The notes under the pieces: generated by a model | What the model was told of the DNA's origin: nothing | What the model saw: only the letters and a program-made list of their open reading frames with translations | Database searches by the model: none | Position numbers and translations under genes: made by a program | Assembly: GCA_964400735.1 (NCBI GenBank) | Contig: CAYNVQ010000009.1 | Location: forward strand, 1 to 64,000 | Direction of reading: 5' to 3' | Source of the DNA: CAYNVQ01 sp964400735 | Lineage (GTDB): Bacteria; Acidobacteriota; Aminicenantia; Aminicenantales; Aminicenantaceae | DNA: 64,000 bases | Shown: positions 17,084-23,757 of the stretch, piece after piece | Layout of the letters: each line of letters opens with the position of its first letter | Position numbering within the stretch: position 1 is the first letter of the stretch

Positions 17084-17560
17084 ATGGCTATAATCAGATG
17101 GGATCCCTTCAGGGACCTTGTCACACTGAGAGAAAAAATGAACCGTCTTTTTGAGGATGCGGTTACCGCAAGAGGAGAGGATCGGGATATGATCGCCAGT
17201 ACATGGACACCTTCGGTCGATATTTACGAAACAGAAGACTCGATCGTTCTGAATGCAGAAGTTCCTGGAATCAATGAAAAGGACATCGAGATCAAAATCG
17301 AAGACAACACACTGACTCTCAAAGGCGATAGAAAATTTGAAAAGGAAACCACAGAGGAAAACTACCATCGAATCGAGCGCTCCTACGGTTCTTTCTTCCG
17401 TTCTTTTTCCATCCCCAGAAATGTGGATCAGGAAAAAATAAACGCCGAACACGACAATGGAGTCATTAGAATTACCATGCCCAAAAGACCTGAATCCAAG
17501 CCGAAAACAGTCAAGGTTCTCAAACCGCAGAAGAAAAGCCAATCAAAAACAAAAAAATAA
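17084..17560 (+). CDS. Hsp20/alpha-crystallin small heat-shock protein
   Basis: A 158-aa ATP-independent holdase chaperone. It has the N-terminal RWDPFRDLVTLREKMNRLF common to bacterial class A Hsp20s, a central alpha-crystallin domain (about 45-140; VDIYETEDSIVLNAEVPG, IERSYGSFFRSFSIP, HDNGVIRITMPK) and a short basic Lys-rich tail. The IXI-type C-terminal motif is not obvious; VKVLKPQ may replace it. A strong TAGGAGGT site precedes the ATG. It is a single-gene unit with its own promoter and a strong terminator. Confidence 0.95.
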   Translation: MAIIRWDPFRDLVTLREKMNRLFEDAVTARGEDRDMIASTWTPSVDIYETEDSIVLNAEVPGINEKDIEIKIEDNTLTLKGDRKFEKETTEENYHRIERSYGSFFRSFSIPRNVDQEKINAEHDNGVIRITMPKRPESKPKTVKVLKPQKKSQSKTKK

Positions 17561-17582
17561 AAAAGCAAAGGCTTTTTGAAGG

Positions 17583-17615
17583 CGCCCTGTTCGGATGATC
17601 AGGGCGTTTTTTTTT
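17583..17615 (+). terminator. Rho-independent terminator after hsp20
   Basis: The stem CGCCCTG (17583-17589) / CAGGGCG (17600-17606) has a 10-nt loop and is followed by a run of nine T residues. It lies between hsp20 and the convergent comF-like gene. Confidence 0.9.
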
Positions 17616-17649
17616 CTTCACCGCTACCCCCCAAAGAATAGTCACCTAA

Positions 17650-18393
17650 TCAGGCCTGGGCAAGAGTAAGGGCCCGGATCTCTTGGGCGCCGGCTTCTTT
17701 CAAGATCAAACTGCATTCCTGAAGGGTTGCCCCCGTCGTGAAAACATCGTCGACAAGAAGCAAAACCCTTCCTTTTATTTCTTCTGAACGGGTGACTCTG
17801 AAGGCTCCCTTCAAATTTTTTTTCCGGTCTATCACCCCAAGGACAGTCTGCGGAGGTGTGTTCATTATCTTGACCAGGCTTCTTTTGTTGACCGGAACGT
17901 TTTTTAACTTAGCCAGTTCGCCGGCGAGGACCTCTGCTTGATTGAATCCCCTCTGGGCTCTCTTTTCGGGATGAAGAGGAACTGGAATAAGGGCATCAAG
18001 ATCCCACCATAAGGATTCTTCTCTCTCCAGGGCTTTTAAAGCGAACAAGGCCAATGGTTTCGCCAGTGCCCTGTAACCTCTATATTTATAGAGGATAATG
18101 ATATCTCTTAATTTCCCCTCGTATCGACCACACGATCGATGCACCGAAAAAGCCTTTCCCCGCTGCAAACACTCGCGACAAAAATGAGGCTCTCCGGAAT
18201 CGTTAAAAAATCTTCCGCAGCATAAACAATACGAATCCCGGACAGGATAAATCTCCTGAAGACAAGAATGGCAGATAATCCTCTCTCCGGGAAGCTCTAA
18301 CAATCGCGAACATAATTCGCAAAGGGAAGGGAAAAATATCAGCTCGGCGTGTTTCAGAAAAGAAGCGGTCTTCTCTCGAAAAGAAGACCTCAA
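17650..18393 (-). CDS. ComF family phosphoribosyltransferase-like protein
   Basis: A 247-aa protein with an N-terminal double zinc ribbon (CELCSRLL, CHSCLQEI, CLCCGRF, CRECLQ at about residues 21-95) and a C-terminal type I PRTase domain with the PRPP loop VLLLVDDVFTTGATLQ. This is the ComF/GntX architecture; ComF is needed for DNA uptake in naturally competent bacteria, although many carriers lack other competence genes and none are seen here. It overlaps the upstream DksA-like gene by 4 nt, so it is the last gene of the minus-strand run that begins near rplU. Confidence 0.9.
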   Translation of the reverse strand: MRSSFREKTASFLKHAELIFFPSLCELCSRLLELPGERIICHSCLQEIYPVRDSYCLCCGRFFNDSGEPHFCRECLQRGKAFSVHRSCGRYEGKLRDIIILYKYRGYRALAKPLALFALKALEREESLWWDLDALIPVPLHPEKRAQRGFNQAEVLAGELAKLKNVPVNKRSLVKIMNTPPQTVLGVIDRKKNLKGAFRVTRSEEIKGRVLLLVDDVFTTGATLQECSLILKEAGAQEIRALTLAQA

Positions 18394-18746
18394 ACAGAGC
18401 CTTCCTCTTCCTTCTCCTGACAGTCAATACAAAAGGGAGTCCAAGGAATAGCATTCAATCTTTTTTTTCCGATGGTCACCCCGCAACTCTGGCATACACC
18501 ATAGGTGCATTTCTCTATTCTTCCCAGAGCCTCATCAATCAATTTCAATTGGACACGCTCAGCATCCGATAGGCTCAACAGGAATTCTTTGGTGTATGAA
18601 CTCTCTGCTTTATCTCCCATGTCCATTGCAATTCCTGGATCTTCCACCTCTTTACTTTCGTTGTAAAACTCGCTGAGAGTATCAACGATCTCTTTTTTTC
18701 TTTCCAGGAGTTTTCTCTTATACCTTTCTTTTTCTTTTTTATTCAA
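18390..18746 (-). CDS. DksA/TraR-type C4 zinc-finger protein
   Basis: A 118-aa protein with an N-terminal helical coiled coil (KKEKERYKRKLLERKKEIVDTL) and a C-terminal four-cysteine zinc finger (CTYGVCQSCG and CIDCQ). The family binds the RNA polymerase secondary channel; short members such as this one cannot be assigned as true DksA, since the coiled-coil tip acidic pair is not certain. It sits 9 nt after rlmH and overlaps comF by 4 nt. Confidence 0.88.
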   Translation of the reverse strand: MNKKEKERYKRKLLERKKEIVDTLSEFYNESKEVEDPGIAMDMGDKAESSYTKEFLLSLSDAERVQLKLIDEALGRIEKCTYGVCQSCGVTIGKKRLNAIPWTPFCIDCQEKEEEGSV

Positions 18747-18755
18747 TCTCTCCCC

Positions 18756-19223
18756 CTATTTCGCGTAATGTCTTCCTTGGATAATGGTTAACGAACGATA
18801 TATTTGTTCCAGGAGAACGATGCGAGTCAGCTCATGAGAAAATGTCATCCTGGACAAAGAAAGAAGAAAATTGGCTCTCTTGAGTATTTTATCGGCCAAG
18901 CCCAAAAAACCTCCCACGATAAAGGTCACACAACGATTCGAACTTGATCCGATCTCCTCAATAAAACCGGCTAACTCAGCGGAACTCATTTCTTTTCCTT
19001 TATCAGAAAGGCAGATAATATAGTCTTCTCCAAGGTGCTTTTCAAGCCCCGCCGCTTCGATTTCTATAATCTTTTCACTCTCCTTTTCTGTCAATCCGCG
19101 GGCTTCCTTTGTTTCGATCAACACACATCTCCCCAGTCTCTCTATTTTCTCAAGGTACATTTTTTGCAATTCCCTCAAGCTTCGATTTTTGGTTTTTCCT
19201 GGCCACATGACTTTTAGCTTCAT
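18756..19223 (-). CDS. rlmH: 23S rRNA (pseudouridine1915-N3)-methyltransferase
   Basis: A 155-aa SPOUT-class methyltransferase acting on helix 69 of the assembled 70S ribosome. Family signs are KLKVMWPGKTK at the start, CLSDKGKEMSSAELAGFI, the SAM knot FIVGGFLGLADKI and the end LSRMTFSHELTRIVLLEQIYRS. The usual YHK terminus is here HYAK. An upstream in-frame ATG at 19256 would add 11 non-conserved hydrophobic residues; the ATG at 19223 gives the normal length of about 155 aa. Confidence 0.94.
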   Translation of the reverse strand: MKLKVMWPGKTKNRSLRELQKMYLEKIERLGRCVLIETKEARGLTEKESEKIIEIEAAGLEKHLGEDYIICLSDKGKEMSSAELAGFIEEIGSSSNRCVTFIVGGFLGLADKILKRANFLLSLSRMTFSHELTRIVLLEQIYRSLTIIQGRHYAK

Positions 19224-19324
19224 AAAAAATCTCAGTATCAGAATAAAATTGTCCATAAAAAATAATGATTAAAATGGAAAATGTCAATCATTTTCTGTTG
19301 GTTGGGATCAAAAAAGAAGAAGAT

Positions 19325-19696
19325 CTAATAGGCCAAGCGGGAGGCGTCTCCCCAAAGCTTTTCGAGCAAATAATATTCTCTGGCCTCTATCGAAAATATG
19401 TGGGCGATAAAATTGCCGTAATCCATCAAGATCCATTCTGCATTTTCCCTCCCCTCTATGCTCAAGGGCCTTACCTGCTCTTTTTTCAGCTCTTGTTCAA
19501 TGCTCTCACAGATGGCTATATTCTGCCTTTTAGAATTACCCTGCATGATGACAAAGTAATCTGTGAAGGAAGATATCTCCCGCAAATCGAGAATGAGGAT
19601 ATTTTCCGCTTTTTTTCCCTGGCTCGCCATAATGGTCATCTTCACTTCTCTGGGAAGGTTTCTTTTGCTGATTTTGGTTGGATTTGGCTTATTCAT
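19325..19696 (-). CDS. rsfS: Ribosomal silencing factor RsfS (YbeB/iojap family)
   Basis: A 123-aa protein that binds L14 and blocks subunit joining under starvation. The family core is clear: ILDLREISSFTDYFVIMQGNS, then EGRENAEWILMDYGNFIAHIF and EYYLLEKLWGDA. Its ATG overlaps the nadD stop by 4 nt, the usual nadD-rsfS arrangement. About 100 nt separate it from rlmH, within which I see no gene. Confidence 0.95.
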   Translation of the reverse strand: MNKPNPTKISKRNLPREVKMTIMASQGKKAENILILDLREISSFTDYFVIMQGNSKRQNIAICESIEQELKKEQVRPLSIEGRENAEWILMDYGNFIAHIFSIEAREYYLLEKLWGDASRLAY

Positions 19697-20358
19697 TTTC
19701 CTCTCTGATAAAGTTTGTTTTGCCGGATATATTTCTCTACTGTTTCGGTCACAAGGTTTTTTATGGATTTTCCCGTTTTGATCTTTTCTCTAACATCTCT
19801 GGAGGCGATATTCAAGGTTGGAATTGCCAAAAAAAAGATTTTATGGCTTCCATACCGATCCTCCTTATAATCAAAGGGCTCAGATACCCAGACAATTCTA
19901 TCCGTGTATTCCTTTCCTATAGTCTTCGCTGCCTCCTTCAAATGATATCCAGGACGGCTGATAACAACGAAGTGGCACTGTTCCAACAATTTCTCATGTT
20001 CCCGCCAGGTATCAATTTCTAAAAAAGCATCCACCCCCAGTATGAAGAACATGGAAGCTTTTGGAAATTTTGCCTTCAATTTCTCCAAGGTCAGGATGGA
20101 ATAGGATTTCCCTCCGGCGTCTATTTCAATCGACGAAGGGACCAATCGTGGATAGGAGGAGATGGCCAGCTCAACCATTTTCATGCGATGAGAGGCGGGG
20201 GCTATATCTGGAGAGACTTTATGGGGGGGGATGGAGGATGGAATGAATAAAATCCTATCCATTCGGAAAGCTCTCTGTACTTCTTGGGCTGCTTTCACAT
20301 GTCCCGTATGAATGGGATTGAAGGTCCCCCCAAAAATTCCTATTCTCTTCCTATTCAT
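19693..20358 (-). CDS. nadD: Nicotinate-nucleotide adenylyltransferase
   Basis: A 221-aa nucleotidyltransferase forming deamido-NAD from nicotinate mononucleotide and ATP. It has the HxGH motif in IFGGTFNPIHTGHVKAAQ (residues 8-25), FIPSSIPPHK, FILGVDAFLEIDTW and the C-terminal ISSTxxR-like element reading IASRDVREKI. It overlaps obg by 4 nt upstream and rsfS by 4 nt downstream. Together with nadE at 15427 it makes up the last two steps of NAD synthesis. Confidence 0.96.
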   Translation of the reverse strand: MNRKRIGIFGGTFNPIHTGHVKAAQEVQRAFRMDRILFIPSSIPPHKVSPDIAPASHRMKMVELAISSYPRLVPSSIEIDAGGKSYSILTLEKLKAKFPKASMFFILGVDAFLEIDTWREHEKLLEQCHFVVISRPGYHLKEAAKTIGKEYTDRIVWVSEPFDYKEDRYGSHKIFFLAIPTLNIASRDVREKIKTGKSIKNLVTETVEKYIRQNKLYQRGK

Positions 20359-21377
20359 GATGGCTGCGCATTCGTCTCCAGATGAGCCAAACCTTGGGCC
20401 ATGGTTGCGACCAATTCTTTGATTCCCTTTTTCATCAGGGCAGAGATGGCGAAAAGAGGGAGCCCTTCTTTTCGAGCGAGAGCTTTAATCTTTTGCAGCC
20501 TCTTCTCGTCCTTTCCGAGCAGGTCTATTTTATTGGCCACCAATATTTGCGGTCTTTTCAGTAAACGGGAATCGAATGCTTCTAGTTCTCTCAACACGGT
20601 TCGGTAATCACGAGCCGGATCCCTTTGAGTGAAAGGGGACACATCGACAATGTGAACCAGTATCTTTGTTCGTTCCACATGCTTCAGGAACTTTACTCCC
20701 AACCCATGACCCAGGTGAGCGCCTTCGATCAATCCTGGAATATCCGCCACAACGAAGCTGCGCCATTCGTCGATATCGACAACGCCAAGATTGGGCACCA
20801 GGGTGGTGAAAGGATAATCGGCTATGACCGGTTTGGCCGCTGAAATTTTCGATATGAGAGTGGATTTACCGACATTGGGAAATCCGATAAGACCCACATC
20901 AGCTATGAGCTTCAACTCGAGTGTCAATTCAGTTTCTTCCCCTGGCCGGCCCTCCTTCCGAATTTTAGGCGCCCTGTTGGTGGAGGAGGCGAAGGAGGCG
21001 TTTCCCCTTCCTCCTTTTCCTCCCTTTGCTGCAAGAAATTTCTGTCCATCCCGGACGAAATCAAAAAGAATCTCTTCCTTGTCCTTGGCTCTGACAATGG
21101 TCCCTACCGGAACCCTGAGGCACAGGTCGCTTCCCGATTTTCCCTGACGGTTTCCGCCTTCTCCATGGGCTCCCTTTTTTGCTTTGTTCAAGGGATGAAA
21201 ACGGAAATACGCCAGTGTGTTGAGATTTTTGTCGGAGACGAAAAAGATGTTCCCTCCGTTCCCGCCCCGACCCCCGTCAGGGCCTCCTCTCGGCACCCCC
21301 CTCTCCCTCCTGAAGCTTAAACATCCATCGCCGCCTTTACCAGCCCGGAGGGTCACGTTGACTTGATCAACAAACAT
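20355..21377 (-). CDS. obg: Obg family GTPase
   Basis: A 340-aa ribosome-assembly GTPase. The N-terminal glycine-rich Obg fold (FVDQVNVTLRAGKGGDGCLSF, then PRGGPDGGRGGNGG) is followed by the G domain with G1 GFPNVGKSTLI, G3 DIPGLIEGAH and G4 NKID. The optional C-terminal OCT domain is absent, as in many short Obg proteins. It binds the 50S subunit. It lies in the conserved order rplU-rpmA-obg-nadD-rsfS. Confidence 0.97.
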   Translation of the reverse strand: MFVDQVNVTLRAGKGGDGCLSFRRERGVPRGGPDGGRGGNGGNIFFVSDKNLNTLAYFRFHPLNKAKKGAHGEGGNRQGKSGSDLCLRVPVGTIVRAKDKEEILFDFVRDGQKFLAAKGGKGGRGNASFASSTNRAPKIRKEGRPGEETELTLELKLIADVGLIGFPNVGKSTLISKISAAKPVIADYPFTTLVPNLGVVDIDEWRSFVVADIPGLIEGAHLGHGLGVKFLKHVERTKILVHIVDVSPFTQRDPARDYRTVLRELEAFDSRLLKRPQILVANKIDLLGKDEKRLQKIKALARKEGLPLFAISALMKKGIKELVATMAQGLAHLETNAQPS

Positions 21378-21397
21378 GTTCTACGGAGTCTGACCTC

Positions 21398-21652
21398 CTA
21401 GGCAGGGGAAATAGAGACAAACTTCTTATTTTTTCCTCTGGTCTCAAAAACAACGGTCCCTGTCCTCAGCGCAAAAAGCGTATCGTCCTTTCCTCTTCCC
21501 ACATTCTTTCCCGGATGAAAGGGAGTCCCTCTCTGCCGGATGAGTATCGATCCTGCCTGGACGAATTGTCCATCGTGGCGTTTAACCCCCAATCTTTTGG
21601 AATGGCTTTCCCTCCCGTTCTTCGCACTTCCACCTGATTTTTTATGGGCCAT
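21398..21652 (-). CDS. rpmA: Large ribosomal subunit protein bL27
   Basis: An 84-aa protein with the conserved AHKKSGGSAKNGRESHSKRLG start, reaching the peptidyl-transferase centre, and the IRQRGTPFHPGKNVGRGKDDTL core given here in two parts. There is no N-terminal propeptide of the Firmicutes type. It starts 1 nt after rplU ends, so the two are co-translated. Confidence 0.98.
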   Translation of the reverse strand: MAHKKSGGSAKNGRESHSKRLGVKRHDGQFVQAGSILIRQRGTPFHPGKNVGRGKDDTLFALRTGTVVFETRGKNKKFVSISPA

Positions 21653-21653
21653 T

Positions 21654-22247
21654 CTATTTCTCCTTCTTGGTGGTTATTTTCTTTTTTTTGGCCGGAGCTT
21701 TTTTCGTAGGCGGTTTTTTCTCCCCAGTTTTTTTGGTCGAGACTCCAGATTTAGCCGCTTTCGGTTTGGTTTTTGGAGAAGCCGCCGTCTTCCCTTTCTT
21801 TTCGACCTTTTTCGCAACAGGCTTTTTTTCTTTTTTCACTGGCTCTTTTTTCTTGACATCAGCTGCAGGGACTTTCGGCGCTTCCTTCGCCACAGCTTTT
21901 TCTTCTGCCGCCATTTTCTTCTTCGCAACTTTTCCCTCTGGAGCAATCTCCTCGATCTTGATTCTGGTCAGAAGCTGACGGTGACCTTTCATCCTCCGGT
22001 ATTGCTTCCTTCGTTTTTTCTTGAAAACGATGACTTTTTTATCCTTGAAATTTTCGATGACCTCACCGATGACCTGAGCCTTATCGACGACAGGAGTTCC
22101 GATGAGAATATGTTTCTTATCCTCTATCAAAAGGACCTGATCGAAAGTAATTTTTTTCCCTTCTTCTGCATCGAGTTTCTCGATATCCAAGACATCTCCC
22201 ACCTGCACCCTGTACTGTTTTCCACCGGTTTTAATCACAGCATACAT
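21654..22247 (-). CDS. rplU: Large ribosomal subunit protein bL21 with long basic C-terminal extension
   Basis: A 197-aa protein. Residues 1 to about 103 are ordinary bL21 (MYAVIKTGGKQYRV, KVIVFKKKRRKQYRRMKGHRQ, LTRIKIEEI). The remaining 95 residues are a low-complexity tail of Lys, Ala, Pro, Glu and Thr, nearly doubling the usual length of about 103 aa. Similar tails on bL21 occur in a few phyla. The start at 22247 (MYAVIK) is the family start; an ATG at 22277 upstream is not needed. It is the first gene of the rplU-rpmA-obg run and has a promoter at 22293-22321. Confidence 0.95.
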   Translation of the reverse strand: MYAVIKTGGKQYRVQVGDVLDIEKLDAEEGKKITFDQVLLIEDKKHILIGTPVVDKAQVIGEVIENFKDKKVIVFKKKRRKQYRRMKGHRQLLTRIKIEEIAPEGKVAKKKMAAEEKAVAKEAPKVPAADVKKKEPVKKEKKPVAKKVEKKGKTAASPKTKPKAAKSGVSTKKTGEKKPPTKKAPAKKKKITTKKEK

Positions 22248-22292
22248 TTTTAACCCTTCAATGATAGTATTCAACAAATAAAAAGATGTCTA

Positions 22293-22321
22293 ACTTTAAC
22301 ATATGGCACAAATTCTGTCAA
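22293..22321 (-). promoter_or_regulatory. Promoter of rplU operon
   Basis: On the minus strand TTGACA (22321-22316) and TAAAGT (22298-22293) are 17 nt apart, about 45 nt upstream of the rplU start. Confidence 0.6.
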
Positions 22322-22379
22322 TAAGAGTACCCCATAGGTAAGCACCCTGATTTCCGTGACGGAGGCGATATCTTACTGC

Positions 22380-22408
22380 TTGACAAAAAAACTCCCTTTT
22401 TCTACCTT
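22380..22408 (+). promoter_or_regulatory. Probable promoter of tRNA-Val
   Basis: TTGACA (22380-22385) with a weak -10, TACCTT (22403-22408), at 17-nt spacing, ending 27 nt before the tRNA. Confidence 0.45.
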
Positions 22409-22435
22409 AAGAAAAGGATTTTTTGAATTCCGTTC

Positions 22436-22510
22436 GGGCGGTTAGCTCAGCGGTAGAGTACCGGTCTTACAAGCCGGGTGTCACTGGTTCGAATCCAGTA
22501 CCGCCCACCA
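22436..22510 (+). tRNA. tRNA-Val (anticodon UAC)
   Basis: A 75-nt cloverleaf with CCA encoded. The acceptor stem is GGGCGGT (22436-22442) / ACCGCCC (22500-22506), the D arm TAGCTC...GAGTA, the anticodon arm CCGGT-CTTACAA-GCCGG with anticodon TAC, and the T arm ACTGG-TTCGAAT-CCAGT. The discriminator is A, followed by CCA at 22508-22510. Confidence 0.97.
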
Positions 22511-23180
22511 GAATTTTCCCCTGTTTCTCCGTAAAGTTGATCGCGTGCGACTGCCTTCATTCGCATCTAACGAACCTTATTGGTTGCGTTCTGATTGAGG
22601 TTAAGGAGCCGTTGCCAGATATTACGGTGTGTGCAGAGCCAACTTTTTACGGTTGGTGGCACGGATAGAAGGATGGTTCAAAAGACCGATGAGAGGAGGA
22701 CAAATAAGAAAGAATAAAAAAACTTGCGTTATGTCATCATAGAAGGATGTAAAGAAGAGGTTGGCTGGATTGAGATATTGGCTCTTAACACCGGCCTCCC
22801 TTGGATAAACGATAGCTCTTCGCCGGAAGAACACAATTCCATTTCCTCATATGCGATAGCTTTTTAGGAGATAGATAAGAGGCAAATTTGGATGATTCTT
22901 TATTGACTGTGAGAGAGACCTGTTCCTATAAAAAACCAATGATTTCTATGAAAAGGGAAAAAAGGATTTGAGTTGTTGACAAAGGAAGATTTTCAAATTG
23001 TTGCTTATAATTAGGCGGATTTAGGATATAAGAAAGGTCAAACATATACTTTTATATCTCCTCTTCACATATATATGGCAATAGGGTTAAGGGAACAAAA
23101 GATTTCTCATTTCAAAAGCCAGGAAATGGCGCATTTTGTATTTGACTTTTCCAATCCTTTGATATAGTCTTCGAGTCTAA
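22511..23180. other. Long intergenic region upstream of the arsR-hdrA cluster
   Basis: No gene is convincing here. There is a good promoter-like pair, TTGACT (22903-22908) and TATAAA (22927-22932), 18 nt apart, about 300 nt ahead of the arsR-type gene; it could drive a long leader or a small RNA. CTTATAATTAG at 23004-23014 resembles the CTTATAATTAC half-sites near both hydrogenase loci. A further weak pair, TTGACT (23142-23147) and TATAGT (23163-23168), lies directly before the operator at 23181 with only a 15-nt spacer. Confidence 0.4.
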
Positions 23181-23200
23181 ATGTATGAACATTTATACAT
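23181..23200. promoter_or_regulatory. Probable ArsR-type operator
   Basis: ATGTAT-N8-ATACAT is a perfect inverted repeat (23181-23186 and 23195-23200), with the inside reading GAACATTT. Its spacing and AT-rich arms suit an ArsR/SmtB dimer site. It lies 33 nt before the start of the ArsR-type gene, around the expected transcription start, so autorepression of the downstream Hdr cluster is likely. Confidence 0.6.
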
Positions 23201-23232
23201 ATAGTTCAGTTCTCCGCAAAGAGGAGGAAAAT

Positions 23233-23532
23233 ATGGATAAATCAGAATTGGAATTGTTCAAGAAACATGCCGAGACTTGCTGTATTTTTTGCAACGAAAG
23301 AAGGCTGATGATCATGTGGTCATTGGGAGAAGGAGAGAAAGCCGTCGGCGAAATCGCTAAAGAATTGGACCTGTCTTCTCAAGCCATATCCCAGCATCTG
23401 CGCCTGATGAAGGACAGGGGAGTTGTGATATCTAAGCGTCAAGGACGCATGATTTTTTATAGGCTGGCCAATCCTAAATTCCTCGAAGCCCACCGGATGA
23501 TCCGGTGTGTAATACAGGAAAATCTTAAATAA
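23233..23532 (+). CDS. ArsR family winged-helix transcriptional regulator
   Basis: A 99-aa repressor-type protein. The winged helix includes AVGEIAKELDLSSQAISQHLRLMKDRGVV, the recognition helix region of ArsR/SmtB proteins. It has Cys16, Cys17 and Cys20 (TCCIFCN) just before the first core helix and no CVC motif in the DNA-binding helix. The sensing site, if metal or redox, is therefore unlike the standard alpha-3 site. The ATG at 23233 follows GAGGAGG; the upstream ATG at 23185 lies inside the operator and is unlikely. It precedes the small protein, HdrA and MvhD genes and probably controls them. Confidence 0.92.
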   Translation: MDKSELELFKKHAETCCIFCNERRLMIMWSLGEGEKAVGEIAKELDLSSQAISQHLRLMKDRGVVISKRQGRMIFYRLANPKFLEAHRMIRCVIQENLK

Positions 23533-23547
23533 TAAGGAGGTGAGATA

Positions 23548-23757
23548 ATGCCGAGTTTGGCAGTCAGACATGACGGAAAAAAATTTATGTGGGACAAAGG
23601 AATTTATGAGACGAAACAAGAGGCTGAAGAAAAAATGAAATCTTACCTTAAGGATGATTTTAGTGTGATAAACCTGGAGGATGAAGGAAAATATCTGCTT
23701 TACACACGAAGGATCGTCACAGAAATCGTCCTGGAAGAAGGAGGTCAACCAATATGA
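23548..23757 (+). CDS. Small Hdr-associated protein, copy 1
   Basis: A 69-aa protein of unknown function with no Cys. A paralogue of 68 aa lies at 41749-41955, also adjoining MvhD and HdrA genes. Shared features are GKKFMWD at about residues 10-17, Y-E, spaced acidic/lysine helices and a strongly conserved end YLLYTRRIVTEIVLE. Predicted as one small alpha/beta domain. The ribosome site AAGGAGG is strong and the stop overlaps the hdrA ATG by 4 nt. Constant partnership with HdrA/MvhD suggests a subunit or assembly factor of the complex. Confidence 0.85.
   Translation: MPSLAVRHDGKKFMWDKGIYETKQEAEEKMKSYLKDDFSVINLEDEGKYLLYTRRIVTEIVLEEGGQPI

Noticed and set aside
21540..22253. Phe/Arg-rich plus-strand frame opposite rplU
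   Set aside because: It is the mirror of the Lys-rich tail of bL21; low-complexity composition only.
22976..23011. TTGACA ... TATAAT as a promoter for the arsR gene
   Set aside because: The spacer is 24 nt, too long for a sigma-70 promoter.
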